This document shows positions 12,257 to 24,762 of a DNA stretch of 64,000 nt, piece by piece; the first letter of the stretch is position 1, and each line of letters starts with the position of its first letter. A program made the position numbers and the translations under genes. The notes beneath the pieces are model-generated. The model was not told where the DNA came from and did no database searches. It saw only the letters and a program-made list of their open reading frames with translations. Source of the stretch: Dipteris shenzhenensis (Eukaryota > Polypodiophyta > Polypodiopsida > Gleicheniales); the NCBI GenBank assembly GCA_047967505.1, contig CM106540.1. The stretch is one strand, 5' to 3'.

Positions 12257-12800
12257 ATTTGTGGAGCATGATATAGAGCCCATCAACAAATTTTCCTACA
12301 AGAATGAGCCACATTTTACAAAAGAATTTGATCCCTCTGAGGAGTACACTTAGGTACTCCTTGAGGGTCTCCGAGCTTTAACTAGCATGACTGCCCCTCG
12401 GCCCTTATTTTTCACAAAGGAAGAATGGGTAGACATGCTTGGCCACATTGTTTGGCTCCAAAATGACCTTCCTAGATCCCAATTATGATTCATTCAAGGA
12501 CGTTACACATTATGAATGGGCCACCAATGCATTAGATGATGAAATAATAGTGCTAGCATATAAGCAACAAGATGCTTTTGCAACACAATGGGGAGCTATG
12601 GCACACCATCCCATCAATAATCTCCCCTGTGTATGTCACAACTCCCATCCTATTTTGCACAATCTTTGACTCATTGAATAGCTACTCAAAAACACACTCA
12701 CAAATGCCAAAATTCACTTTCAACACATGAAGCACGTCTATCATCCATTCTATGTAGAGTGGGTCTAGCATGAACATAGGGTCATCTGCCAATACAACAC
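12257..12800 (+). repeat. Dispersed repeat, copy 2, right part
   Basis: Resumes the repeat at ATTTGTGGAGCAT and runs parallel to about 6511-7030. A small open stretch at 12439-12669 (THYEWATNALDDE, FATQWGAM) is the best-preserved coding part. I do not recognise the domain. Confidence 0.7.
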
Positions 12801-14115
12801 AACATTCAAGTCCCTGAATGACAATGAAGCATGTATAAACATTTCTGGTAACCATATCACCTAAATAGAATCACAACCCTCTTTGGGAACCTAGGAACTA
12901 GTTGCTTACAAGACATAGAGACTATGAATGAGTAGTTGACTCTCCTAGAAATCGATTAAACTAGAAAATATAAAGTTGTATAAAAAAATTTATTGGCATA
13001 TCATAGCCTCTATACCATGCCTTCAATACAAAATATCTTATTATTAAGAATTAAACATATGAAGCAAAAGTGCTACCAGAAAAAGAGAAATTATACATAG
13101 AATAACATTTATCAGTCACCTTGAAGATAGAGGCCTTCAAGAACTAGTCGAACCAGTAGATATAGCAAAACGTAGGCTGTGAATAAAATAGTATAGTAGC
13201 TTTTGGTAAAGAAATCTATAGTAAATGTACCTTTGTTGGCACAAGATTCATATTATTTTACTAATCCACTTGGAATGGAGCTTATTGAAAGTAAGACTAG
13301 AAAACAAGCAACTAAAAAGCATAGGAAAAATCACAACCTATTATAGCCTTATAAAATGAGCTAAAATAGGAAACTCACAAAGGCTAAAGGAGGAGGTTAT
13401 AAATGGCAAGAGGAGAAGAGAGAGAAGAGCAAATTGGCTTTGATAAAATCTTTAAAAGTAGATGAGAGAGTGCTCAAGGTGAAACTTGGAAGAGTAGGAA
13501 TTAAATATTCATGTAATCACACAACTTTTTGTGTGACTTGCATTTGTGAACACCCTTTTCCTAGCCCTTGTGCTCACAAGGAATAAGAGCTAGATGTGAC
13601 CATTGTTAAGGTGCAAGTACCTAGGTTATCTAAAAGAGAGAGGTGGCTTTTGTCGTTTTTAAATCAAAATGCATGTCATTTTTGGTGTTGCATGCATGTA
13701 AATTGGAATCCAACTATCAAAATATGGTAAGGTTCCTCACCATGGAGATGTCTAGTTATAGCTTGCAAAGATGTTAGATTGGCACCTTGTGAAAGGACTC
13801 CATATTGACTTATCTTCCTACATTGACAAACATGTGAGGCATCAAATAAATGGTGCCATTACACAAGAGGTGCTCTCAAAAGTATGGGTGGGAGCTTAAT
13901 ATAATATGAAAGAAAACCTCTAGAGACTTTGTGATGAAAATGAAGCTCTTCTTGAGGATACAATGCTTGAAAATCCAAATGATAGATAAAGTGGCCCGCA
14001 ATATGCTCTCAGGGTGCAATTGACAAGCTTAACAAAATTGAACACGTGTCATAGAGCCTCTTTACGAGAGGTGCATTCACATGAGATTGATACAATGATA
14101 CATCCTCATCCTGCA
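12801..14115. other. Spacer without recognisable gene
   Basis: AT-rich, with no long open frame, LTR or tandem repeat that I can see. Confidence 0.4.
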
Positions 14116-14117
14116 TT

Positions 14118-14690
14118 ACTATGCACTACTCCAAAATATTAGTGGTAGCCAAAAAGTGTCATTTCTACATAATCAAATGGCACTTTCCTACTACCATTTC
14201 AATATGTTCCATTTTTTGCAAGTGGTAACCAAAAGTGCCATATATTCTTGCTATTTTGAATGGAATGGCATGACATCTGAGATCAAATGTGAAAGAATGG
14301 CAAATCTATGCTATTAAAGTTGCCATTTATTATGTTTGAAAAAAGGTGACATAAAAGTTGCCATTTATTATATTTGAAATAAAAAAGATGACATAAAAAT
14401 TGCCATTTTTTATCATTGGTTGCCTTCATAGTAATAAGGCCTTCGAAATCCAACATGATTTGTGGTAGGTCACTTCTGAGACTTGTTGCAGTTGGATTCG
14501 CACATGGTCAGCCATTGTGCAAGAAGAACTTGTTGGAGGGGAATAGGAGTGGGGCTTTGGTAGCTACAATCATTGGATGCCTTCATAGTACCCTTGGGCT
14601 TGCCTTCAGAATCCAACATGATTTGTGTGGTTACTTGGTTTGTAGTTGGCGTGGTAATCGATTCTCCTTATATGACTTTTGTTAAGGCAT
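14118..14690. repeat. Small local repeats and fold-backs
   Basis: A fold-back of about 19 bp arms (TGGTAGCCAAAAAGTGTCA against TGGCACTTTCCTACTACCA) lies near 14142-14198. Near 14316-14412 there are about three tandem units of AAAGTTGCCATTTATTAT plus a GATGACATAAA-type tail. From about 14416 a unit of about 160 bp (TGCCTTCATAGTA..ATCCAACATGATTTGTG) occurs twice. The segment starts with CACTACTCCAAAA, which recalls a CACTA-type terminus, but no partner end was found. Confidence 0.5.
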
Positions 14691-14889
14691 ACCGTTTGGA
14701 ACTTGATAAGGGATTGAATTCATTCAATGTCTAAGGTTCTGGCTCTTATTTCTTCTTTCCCTAGAATTGTTTGGCATGTGGTCGTTCCACTTGAAGTGGG
14801 GCCTCTAAGGAGGACTCATAGTAGGAACTAGGAGAGTCAAGAGACAAGGAAACTGTTGCAAGTATGGGGGTCGGCTTCTTACTCTTATC

Positions 14890-15194
14890 TTTGTGTCACG
14901 GGGGCAACGTGAATGTGCGGCCATCACTGGTCACTGTTGCCATCTTCTCTCACCAGTCGATCTGGCAATTGATGAGATAACACCATGTCCTACCTAATAT
15001 GACTTCTTCCTCACCTTTTCCAATGGGCATGATAAAAAACTTAGTGTTAATCTCATGATTATCTACAAACATCTTTACAGTTTGATCATTTATAGCACTA
15101 ATTGTAGCAGGTTGAGGTGTGAGGTTTACCTCCAATAGTTATTCCAATACCTATTGAGCGAGGAAGTTGTGACTAGCCCCTGAGTCCTCCAACG
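14890..15194 (-). pseudogene. Ty3-type aspartic protease fragment, C-terminal part
   Basis: On the minus strand this reads EDSGASHNFLAQ followed, after stops, by INDQTVKMFVDNHEI and VILGRTWCYLINCQIDW. That is the retropepsin pattern of Ty3-type elements: active site DSGA, then the ILG..W late motif. The copia element at 15195-21085 interrupts it four codons upstream of the Asp; the missing part resumes at 21086. The frame holds internal stops, so it was probably dead already. Confidence 0.7.
15190..15194. repeat. Target-site duplication, left copy (CAACG)
   Basis: CAACG directly left of the 5' LTR; the same 5 bp follow the 3' LTR at 21086-21090. Confidence 0.95.
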
Positions 15195-15372
15195 TGTGGG
15201 GGTTAAAGGTCACTGTGCCTTTACCCCAGTTATGTACAATACTCAAACACATATATAAATGAATGAAAAAAGAAGATTAGGGTGGTTCTGCACCCACCAA
15301 AACTTGTGGCTCTCTATCTCTTTGTCTCTCTCTCTCCTTCTTCCATTCTTGCTTCCGTTGAGAGCACTCTCA
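15195..15372 (+). repeat. 5' LTR of the complete copia element
   Basis: 178 bp, starts TGTGGGGGTTAAAGG, ends GAGAGCACTCTCA, and carries a CT-rich 3' third. The partner copy is at 20908-21085. Confidence 0.95.
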
Positions 15373-15374
15373 AC

Positions 15375-15386
15375 TGGTATCAGAGC
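15375..15386 (+). other. Primer-binding site
   Basis: TGGTATCAGAGC, two bases after the 5' LTR. Confidence 0.95.
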
Positions 15387-16789
15387 TCGAGTGATCTAGC
15401 TGAGCGTGCGTGAATGCTGGAAGCTCAGCAGCTCTGTGGGAGGAAGGAGAAGCTCTGTGGGAAGCTTTGTGGGTGACTTTACTTGCATCCGAGTGTGCAG
15501 AGACCTTGGAGGAACCTTTGGAAAAGTCACTTTGGCTTTGTGAAGTGGTTTTGAGAGCCTGTTAAGAGCTTTCAAAGAAAAAGTCGTTTTTTGAGCTTTT
15601 TCCTATTCCGTTCGATGACAGAGACTCCGTATTGACTTGTAGAGGCAACTATTGCTTGCTTTTGGTGTCCACATTACTTCAGGAGCTTGGAAACACTTTC
15701 ATTCTTGAATGTGGGATCATTTCAGTGGATTTCTCACTCATTGTGTCAGTTCCTACATTTTTTGCCCGGGTGTTGGAACTCAAGTTTGGAGCAACCATTT
15801 GCAGATTTGTCAGTTCCAGTGGACTCAGGAGGTCCTAAAACTTCTATGTTGCTCATCATTCACACTCCGATGGAGTTTACAAACAGCTCTATTTCCAAAA
15901 ACGTTTTTCAGTCCGTGTGTTGGACCCAATGATTGAGACCACGGTTTCCAAAACCGTCTGTCCCATTGCGTTTCGGACGCCCAAAAACCCCTACCTGTCA
16001 GTTCTTACGCAATTCGGTGGAGGATTTTCAGAGTTATAGATCTCTGTGTATTCGATTTCGTCTCTCTGTTATGCATTTTTCATTCTAAGGTTTTGAAACC
16101 TTAGATTTATGCCACATGGCAGTGGATAAGTGTTGACTCCCATTTCTCACTCATCGGTTGGGATTTTGGAGTTCTGGCAGAAGAGAGATATTTGTAGATT
16201 TTCTTGCTGAGTCTGATTATGCAATGGCACCCATGTTTTGAGGCATCTCAGGTTCTATTTTCAGTAGCGCTCATTACCGTGGGACTATGATTTCTTGAGC
16301 ATACCTTATGCAGATCACTCTGGTTGTAGTTTGAGCAGTGTGCGCTCATTCATGGTATGCATTGGGTTGCAGTGGATGATTTATAGGCCATTTGGATGCA
16401 TTGCGGTCCTTGTTGGATGTGCGATGCTATTTTTTTATGGACGCTTTGCACATGGATGCTATTTTATGCTGAGGGACAGCTTTGACACATTCTTGGTGAT
16501 GCATTGATAGTGCTATGCTCTCTTGGATGAGATATAATTTATGCATATGCCAGTGGACGGTGTTTATGCTTGAGTCATTTGGCACTTATTGGCATTTTCT
16601 TTTGGGCCAGATTTGCTCATATGGATGCATAGTATATGCACATGAGTCAGATGCATCTTTTGATGCTTTGAGCTTTGAGTCTTTTGTGATATTTCAGTCT
16701 ATTGTGGCATACACATTTGGGTGCACTTGGTATTTGGTGTGATTCTCTCTTGCAGGCACTAGCATTTGGGATTTTGTTTCATTTGCATC
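15387..16789 (+). other. Untranslated leader of the copia element
   Basis: 1.4 kb between the primer site and gag without a convincing coding frame. It is T-rich with repeated GCATTTGG/GGATGCAT-like words. A splice-acceptor-like tract (TCTCTTGCAG) lies about 33 bp before the gag ATG. Confidence 0.6.
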
Positions 16790-19700
16790 ATGGCATCCTC
16801 TTCCATGTCTGAAAAGGAGTTTTTCAACATTAAAAAGTTTGATGGGACAAACTTTTCTTTGTGGAAAGAACAAATAAGGGATGTGCTTATTCAAAAGAAG
16901 CAGATTAAACCCTTGGCAGGGATTGAAGCTAAGCCTGCAAATATGTCTGAGGATGATTGGAATGAGTTGGATGCATTAGCAAAGTCTACTATTAGACTTC
17001 ATCTTGCAGAGTCAGTTTATTTCACAGTAGTGAATGAGCTGACTACGGAAGATTTGTGGAAGAAACTGTGTGCCACTTATGAGAAGGAAACTGCCTCTAA
17101 TAAAGTTTACCTCATGAAGAGGTTGTTTGAGCTGCAGATGAAGGAAGGGGTCTCCATTGCTTCTCACTTGAATGAATTCAATATTATTTTCAGCCAGCTC
17201 CAGGCTCAAAAAATGAATTTTGATGCGGAGACTAAGGCAATATTTCTCTTATGTTCATTGCCATCCTCATGGGATACCTTCCGTACAACTGTCAGTAACT
17301 CTGCACCTGGTGGAGTACTGAAATTTGATGATGTTGTGGGTAGCTTGTTGGCCGAGGAGATTAGACGGAAGTCTATGGATGGCAACAAGCAGGATGCAGC
17401 CTTAAATGTGCAAAGGGGCAGATCACAGTTTAGGGGGAAGTCCCAAGAAAGAGGGAAGTCTCGTAGCAAATCCAGGGCACGGAACATTGAGTGTTACCAT
17501 TGTGGCAAGAAGGGTCATATGAAAAAGGATTGCTACAAGCTGAAAAGAGAGCAAAAGGATAAGAAAAAGAATGCAAATTGGGGTGCAAATCAAAAGGAAG
17601 AGAGTCCAAGGGAGGACAAAGGAAAAGTGAAGATCGAGGAGATCAATGCAGTCACACATGATAGTGACAATGATGTTCTCTTCATGTCTAGTTTATCTGC
17701 AGAGTTGCTTACCACTTCAGATGATGCATATGCCCAGGATTGGATTTTGGATTCTGGTGCTTCATTCCATGTTACTCCCCATAGGGAATGGTTCTCCACT
17801 TATGATAGTGGAAAGACAGGTTGTGTGCATCTTGGCAATGACTATGCATGTGACATAGTGGGAGCAGGTGACATAAAGTTTTCTTTTGCAAATGGGTCTG
17901 CATTTGTTTTGAAACATGTGAGACATGTGCCTAAGCTGACCAAGAGTCTTATTTCAGTGGGTCAGCTAGATGATGCTGGTTTTCACACCACTTTTGGCTT
18001 TCAGAGTTGGAAAATTCAGAAGGGCTCTATGCTTTTGGCCAGGGGTGCCAAGTGTGGGACTTTGTATCCCTTTCATGTATCAGGGGTATTTGATCATGTT
18101 GTTGCAATAACCGAGCAGCCAAGCACTTCTTTGTGGCATTGCAAGTTGGGGCACATGAGCCAGAATGGAATGAAACTCTTATGCCGTTTGGGTTATGTAC
18201 CGCATTTGAGTTTCTCTGATTTTGAATTTTGTGAGCATTGTCTCTATGGGAAGCAGACTAAATCAGCCCATAAAAGAAGGGGAAAGAAAGAGTTTGAAAT
18301 GCTTGATTTGGTGCATTCAGACGTATGTGGTCCCATGCCTACACGATCATTAGGCGGGGCTGAATACTATGTGACATTCATTGATGATGCAACTAGGAAA
18401 GTGTGGGCTTATGCTATAGCTCGGAAGAGCGATGTGTTCCAGGTATTTCAGAAATGGTTGGCCTTGGTTGAGAATCAGTCAGGTAGAACGCTTAAATGCC
18501 TACGGACTGACAATGGTGGAGAGTATCTCTCTCATGACTTTCAACATTTCTGTGATACTCGTGGGATTAAGAGGAAGCTTACATCCCCTCGTACTCCAGA
18601 GCAAAATCCAGTTGCAGAAAAGATGAAACGTACCATTCAAGAAAGGTTGCAATGCATGCTTTCCAATGCAAGTCTTTCTGGTGGTTTTTGGGCTGAGGCA
18701 ATGAAGACTGCAGTGCATGTGATCAATAGATCACCTAGTAGGAGTTTGGATGGTGGTATTCCTGAAGAGGCATGGAGTGGAAAGAAGCCCTCTTACTCTC
18801 ATTTGCGTATATTTGGGTGTGAGGCATATGCACATGTGCCAAAAGAGCTTCGAAAGAAGCTAGATCCTAAGTCTAGGAAATGCATCTTTCTAGGTTATGG
18901 TGAAAGTGGAGAGATGGGCTATCGTCTCTGGGATCCAGAAGCAAAGAAGATCATACGCAGCCATGATGTGGTCTTCAATGAGAAGAAGATGCATAAGGCA
19001 CCCATGAGGGATGTGGAAATGAGGAGAATCACTTTCTAGGATGTGAATCCACCTGCCTATGTTTATAGACAGCAAGCTGTCCATGCACCAAATGTGCAAG
19101 AAATGGTACCACCAAGTACTCCCACAGGTATACAATCAAGGGTAGATGATGGATCATCTATTGATGGAAATGATGAGCCAAATGTGGCTGATATGCAAGT
19201 GGGACAGCAAGCTGAAATGCCCTTGAGAAGATCATCTAGAGTGTCTAGACTGCCTGATAGGTTTGTTCCAGGGGTAGACTATGTGATGCTTACTGATTGC
19301 GGGGAGCCTTCTTGCTATAGAGAGGCTATGATGCGTGAGGATCAATGCAAGTGGGAGTATGCTATGCAATCAGAGATGAGTTCACTTATGAAGAATAAGA
19401 CTTGGGACTTGGTTTCTTTGCCACATGGAAAGAAAGCATTGCCATGTAAATGGGTCTACAAAATGAAGGTCACAGGTGATGATGTGCCTAGGTACAAGGC
19501 CCGTTTGGTTGCTAAAGGGTTCAAGCAAGAGAAGGGTGTGGACTTTGATGAGATATTCTCTCCGGTTGTGAAGATGACCACACTTAGATGCATGCTTGGA
19601 CTAGTGGCATCAGAGGATATGGAGCTTATGCAGATGGATGTCAAGACAGCTTTCTTGCATGGGGATTTGCATGAGGAAATTTACATGGTGCAGCCGGAAG

Positions 19701-20854
19701 GCTTTGAAGAAAAGGGCAAAGAGCATTTAGTTTGCAAGCTAAAGAAGAGTCTCTATGGTCTTAAGCAAGTGCCTAGAGAATGGTATCAGAAGTTTGATGC
19801 TTTCATTCAGTCCCAGGGTTTTAGAAGGAGTGAAATTGATCACTGCCTCTACACTAAAAGGGCTAAGGATAATAGCCTGATAATCTTGGCACTATATGTG
19901 GATGATATGCTATTGGCTAGCAAGAATACTTATGAGCTAGATGCATTAAAGGCCACGTTGCATGAGGCCTTTGATATGAAGGATTTGGGACTTGCAAGTC
20001 ATATTCTTGGTATGCGCATCACACGTGATCGGAGTAGGAAACTCCTTTGGCTTTCACAAAAAAAGTATGTTACAAAAGTATTGCAGCGTTTCAATATGGA
20101 GGGGGGGAAGGCAATGAGTACTCTATTGCCTCCATATGTGAAACTAAGTCATACAGATAGTCCCAAATTAGATGAGGAGAGGGCCATGATGGCCAAGGTT
20201 CCTTATGCATCAGTAGTTGGGAGTCTTATGTATGCTATGATAGCTACTAGACCAGACATTGCATTTGCAGTGGGAGTTGTTAGCCGGTATATGGCTAATC
20301 CAGGAAAGAGGCATTGGGAGGCAGTTAAGTGCATCATGAGGTACATGAAGGGTACCAAGGAGATGTGCATTTGCTTTGGTACAGGAGACATGCGTGTACT
20401 TGCGTACACAGATTTAGACTATGCAGGGCATGTGGATAGTAGGAGATCCACTTCTGGTTATGTGTTCACCTTTGCAGGTGGTGCAGTGTCATGGATGTCT
20501 CGCACACAGAAGTGCGTTGCTTCGTCTACCACAGAGGCTGAGTATGTTGCAGCCACAGAGGGTTGCAAGGAGGCTATATGGCTTGATCGGCTAGTGGGAG
20601 ATTTGGGGATTCATACAGGTGTACCGACATTGCATAGTGATTCCATGAGTGCTATTCAGCTAGCACGGAATCCGGTCTTTCATGCAAAGACCAAACACAT
20701 TGAGGTCAGGTACCATTTCATCAGGGAGGTACTTGAGGACAAGCGCATAGAGCTTGTCAAGGTTCATACAGATGATAACCCTGCAGATATGCTGACGAAG
20801 AGTCTACCTAGTCAGCGGTTTGAGTATTGTCGTGTATTGATGGGCATTGGATAG
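16790..20854 (+). pseudogene. Ty1/copia gag-pol polyprotein with a single in-frame stop
   Basis: ATG 16790 (MASSSMSEKEF) opens one continuous frame of 1,354 codons, broken only by TAG at 19037-19039. Order: UBN2-type gag (FDGTNFSLWKEQI); zinc knuckle CYHCGKKGHMKKDC at about residue 235; protease WILDSGASFHVT at about 318; GAG-pre-integrase LWHCKLGHMS and CEHCLYGKQ; integrase with LVHSDVCGP at about 505, RTDNGGEYL at about 571 and an altered third motif (EQNPVAEKMKRT, Glu kept); then the stop; RT with KWVYKMKV, MDVKTAFLHGDL and YVDD near 19900; RNase H with SSTTEAEYVAA and KTKHIEVRYHFIRE; end at 20854. RNase H has DLDYAG where family members usually have a DADWAG form. The stop could be a nonsense mutation or, less likely, a programmed one. 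Confidence 0.93.
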
Positions 20855-20898
20855 TATGCTCACTGGTTGTTCTCCCTTAAAGGCACATTGTCCTTTAA

Positions 20899-20907
20899 GT
20901 GGGAGGT
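20899..20907 (+). other. Polypurine tract
   Basis: The purine-rich run AGTGGGAGGT abuts the TG start of the 3' LTR and would prime plus-strand synthesis. Confidence 0.75.
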
Positions 20908-21085
20908 TGTGGGAGTTAAAGGTCACTGTGCCTTTACCCCGGTTATGTACAATACTCAAACACATATATAAATGAATGAAAAAAGAAGATTAGGGTGGTT
21001 CTGCACCTACCAAAACTTGTGGCTCTCTGTCTCTTTGTCTCTCTCTCTCCTTCTTCCATTCTTGCTTCCGTTGAGAGCACTCTCA
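20908..21085 (+). repeat. 3' LTR of the complete copia element
   Basis: 178 bp. It differs from the 5' LTR at four sites, all transitions, and is followed by the CAACG target duplication. Confidence 0.95.
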
Positions 21086-21150
21086 CAACGCATGAGTGGT
21101 GGTGATCAATGCGCCCTATAATTGCACACACAACTTGGCTAGATCTATTG
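21086..21150 (-). pseudogene. Ty3-type protease fragment, N-terminal side of the split
   Basis: The minus strand reads ALITTTHALEDSGASHNF across the element when one CAACG copy is ignored. This places the copia insertion inside an old Ty3 protease. Upstream (to about 21330) the frame is coding-like but carries no zinc knuckle that I can recognise. Confidence 0.6.
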
Positions 21151-21359
21151 TTAGCTGATCAAAAGTGTTATAACTCTGAAGGGTAGCTTTATAAATTTTC
21201 ATGACTAGATTTGGGTGGAGCTTGGCATTTCTAGTATTAGCCTTCTCTTGGGCTTGTTTCTTTAGGATTGTAAGCTCCTTCTTTTGCTCCTTTTCATGAT
21301 GGATCGCTTGGAGTTTTGGTTGAGTTAGTAGGCCATAGTAGCATTTAAGGTTGCTGCCA

Positions 21360-21530
21360 TTAATATATCAAATTCATGTCATTTCCCTTGAGCATCACAA
21401 TTTGACACGTCCCTTGTACAGTGATGTCCACAATCCTATATGGATCCATATCGTGATACTTCTTGGTATTCCTTACATTATACAATAATGCAAGGTCACC
21501 TTTGATGAGGTGCTTATGAACACAACATAA
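21360..21530 (-). pseudogene. Possible Ty3-type integrase tail fragment
   Basis: The minus strand reads HLIKGDLALLYNVRNTKK followed by MDPYRIVDITVQGTC. That recalls the GDLVLLY..GPY.VVEI C-terminal pattern of Ty3-type integrases. Only a short piece is left. Confidence 0.4.
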
Positions 21531-21539
21531 CATGGTTAA

Positions 21540-23368
21540 GAATCATTTAGGCTCCTAGGCTCTGACTATTGGATGAAAATCCTAAAATGTCCTTTAAAGT
21601 AAATGATGGCAATTAATGATTTCTTTGTTGGATGCAATAAATCCAATGCCTCACAAATCCAATGCCTAACCCTTGAAACGTTTTCTTAACTTATCAATAT
21701 TTTTTTCACTCCATAAGGAATTAGCATTACATTAGAATCACACAATGCAATACCTTCTTACATTTGCTGATGCTTGTCATTGACACAAAATGTCTACCCA
21801 CATTTTCTTATATATTACATTAAACATTTTGTTAGTCTTTAAATCACACAACAAATTCCTAGAAATTAATTCCTTGGACATTACCCACTTCAATGCAAGT
21901 GATCGAGTTGTCTTTAAGGATTTCATTAGTGTTTTCACTTTTTCATTAATGCATCATTCATGGAAATCAATTTCGCTCACAAATAGTTTGAGAGTGACAT
22001 CATGATGTTGGTAGCTAGGATATCCTATTGTCTTTATGTTTTCTCAACTACCCTTTTTAGTTAACTAGATAATTTTTGCAAAGAAATTGTTCACTACATC
22101 CAAATAGAAAATCCACTCAAGGTCAATTGTCATTGTCATAAATACTCTTTTATCCTTTTGCACTTTTGACCTTTGATGGTCATTTGGAAAACCTCATATT
22201 TGCCATGGGAGAGGCCAAAATGCTAATGTGCTTTTGCCTCTAGTGTAGTGCAATGTCCATCACAAACTTTCAATTGCAATCTATCCTTGATGCTATTGCT
22301 ATAGGACATTATGCATCTTGAAGAGATAAGTGGAATGGAGACAATTTTTGAGAGAACACAAACCCCTTAGACTAAGTGTAGCATCGCATGTAGTAGACCA
22401 AGTTCCATTGCATTGTGTTGCTCAATACTTGGAGATAATATAATGTTGAGACTATGGCTAAATGTGTACGTGAATGCCAAGAGTCAAATTTGCAATACTT
22501 GAGGAGGACCACCTACTAAGAGAGCAAAGCATGTTTGTGCACATGTTTGAGGAATACTTGGGGAGAACCACCTCTGAGAGTGACTAACTACTTCAGCAAC
22601 TCTCAACTACCCCTATGAGGCCTATGGATGAGATGAGCCTTGTACTTAGGCTAGCATCATAGGTCACCTTATTGGTCATGTAATATTTTTGGGACCCCAT
22701 ATGTCAAACTTATTGTAATGAAATCTTATTCAAAATTAAATCAAAATTTTACCATTTGACATTTGCCCATAGGCCTACATGCAATATTGTCATTAATTAT
22801 TTTGTTAATTGTAATTAAATATTGCAACATGTACATTTTGTTAAATTGAAGTAATTTTGTTATTTTGTGTAGCATATGTAATATTTTGCATCGAGCATAT
22901 TGCATGTGGCATTTGCATCTTGCATCCTACATCACACATTAGCGTTTGACAAATGTTGAATTTGATGCATATAGAGCTTGCATGCTGTCACACATCTGGC
23001 ATCCAACTATACATTTCTCACTGCAACCAATAGTTTCTTGTGAGAATGTCCCAAGGAGAGGGAACTCCTCCCTTGCCTAGGGAACCAGAAGGTTCTCGAA
23101 GAGTAGCTAAGCATCCATTCATGCAAGAGGAGGCCAAAGAGGAGTCTTGATGTGCCTAGCAACAATGCTTACACTTCCAGTGGACTGTGAAGGGTTGTGA
23201 GTGTAATGCTCAAGAACGTGCCTGATACTATTGTATGCACATCCATACATGCTTAGCCTAGAGGTCTGTATGTTTAATATTGATTTTTTTTCACACTTTT
23301 AATATTATATTTATCATTTCTTAGGTCTTTCCTCACTAATTATCACATACAAACTAGTAACCAACACC
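21540..23368. other. Spacer without recognisable gene
   Basis: AT-rich sequence with no convincing open frame or element ends. Phrases such as GCATCTTGCATCCTACATC near 22910 are low-complexity variants of one word. Confidence 0.4.
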
Positions 23369-23704
23369 ATGTGTGCTTATTTTTTAGGCATACAATGGAA
23401 TGAAGTCAATAAGCTTGTCTCAAAACAAGAGCTATTGGAAATCTCACTCTTAGAGGCCGATGAAGGTGAAGCCTTGGGCAGCCAAGCTAGGAGACGAAGG
23501 AGAACAATGGAGGAAGGTGGAAGCACCCCAACCCAAGCATTGGACCAACATGGCAGATGCTGGCCTTCTCTCATTCTCTTGCCTTGGATGAGTAGGGGGA
23601 TTCTTCACAATGAGAGCTTACTCAATTCTCACAAAATGCATCTAATCTTTTGAAACTATTGTATCCTTTAAGTCCAAAGCCTTAAACGCATATAAGACAA
23701 GGTT

Positions 23705-24031
23705 TTATAACATTTTCAGCATCCTCAAATCATTTCCATAATACAGGTGATCCCAAATGAATGCATATTTCATCTCTTGGATCTCATCCTTTGTGGCACT
23801 ATCCGTTAAGGTAAACTCTAGCATCCATCGTGGAAATGCATCATATGGAACAACGAGGGAAGAACTAGCATGAGCCATAATGAAATAACTATTGGTGGTT
23901 TCCAACAACCTCACAGCATTCGTACAGCTAGCGAACATCATCATAACAACACACACACACACCAATAACCACGATAACTTCCAATATCTTCCATAGGTGC
24001 TGCACGTAGCGACAGACGAGTAACATACCAT
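23705..24031 (-). CDS. Unrecognised short ORF with signal-like N-terminus
   Basis: A 108-codon ATG-to-stop frame on the same strand as the DREB/ERF gene. Residues about 17-40 (KLSWLLVCVCVVMMMFASCTNA) are hydrophobic and end in small residues, like a secretion signal. The rest is mixed, with an acidic stretch (TDSATKDEIQEMK) and no Cys pattern or repeat. I recognise no family. It could be a small secreted protein, an exon or chance; the short length and AT-rich setting keep confidence low. Confidence 0.25.
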   Translation of the reverse strand: MVCYSSVATCSTYGRYWKLSWLLVCVCVVMMMFASCTNAVRLLETTNSYFIMAHASSSLVVPYDAFPRWMLEFTLTDSATKDEIQEMKYAFIWDHLYYGNDLRMLKML

Positions 24032-24762
24032 AAAAAAGGTAGAACGTTAATAGAAACCCCCACTTTTCTCTAGCCCTAGACAATAGCATGCAACGATCGA
24101 ACATATTGGTTGCTTAAAGGGCATTTGAATAAGGCATCACGATCACGACATGCCAGGGATGTTTTTATTGAAGCTATACTTATATATTAATATAAAATCC
24201 TAGCGAACATTTATCAAGGAAACATATTACAATTTTATATATTTTCATTTGAAATTTGAAGAAAAAGTTGTAAATCCTGATGAAACTTTAAATTTTTTTC
24301 CATTAAGTTTTAAATCTTGGCAAATATTTCAATCCTTTATTTTAATTAGGGCATACAAACTTTCGACTCCAATATAAAAGTTTCGCTTCTTAATGAAACT
24401 AAGAGGAAAAAATCATCCATGCGACACGCCGCAAGGCACCTCACTAACACATTATAAAAGAAAGGCATGGTGCATGCTTTGAGAGCCAAGAATAAGTCTT
24501 TAGAACCAATGCCCAGCACATCCGCCATGCCACGATGTGCGGTCCAAGAAGACCGACGTAATGTAGATGCTACAACCGAGATTAGCATGCCAACCTTAAA
24601 GAGAGGCACGAAGAGAAACACATGCCAACAAAGAGACCCATGAAGAGTTCAGGACACTAGGAAAGCACAGCAAGACAGTGAAGAGAGACGAAGCCCTAGA
24701 AAGCCCTGAGAACCCTAAAAAACCCCACTCCCAAAAACCACTAACCCTAACCACACAACTAA

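Larger units (their letters stand above)
15195..21085 (+). mobile_element. Structurally complete Ty1/copia retrotransposon (5,891 bp)
   Basis: Bounded by two 178 bp LTRs (TGTGGG..CTCTCA) and a perfect 5 bp target duplication. It has a primer-binding site at 15375, a 1.4 kb leader, a gag-pol frame and a polypurine tract before the 3' LTR. The LTRs differ at four of 178 positions, all transitions, so the insertion is moderately young. The polyprotein has one in-frame stop between integrase and RT and some unusual integrase and RNase H residues. Judged from gag and overall layout it resembles the Tork (Tnt1-like) branch; that placement is inference. Confidence 0.95.

Noticed and set aside
14126-14160. 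CACTACTCCAAAA as a CACTA transposon end
   Set aside because: No inverted partner end, no target duplication and no transposase nearby.
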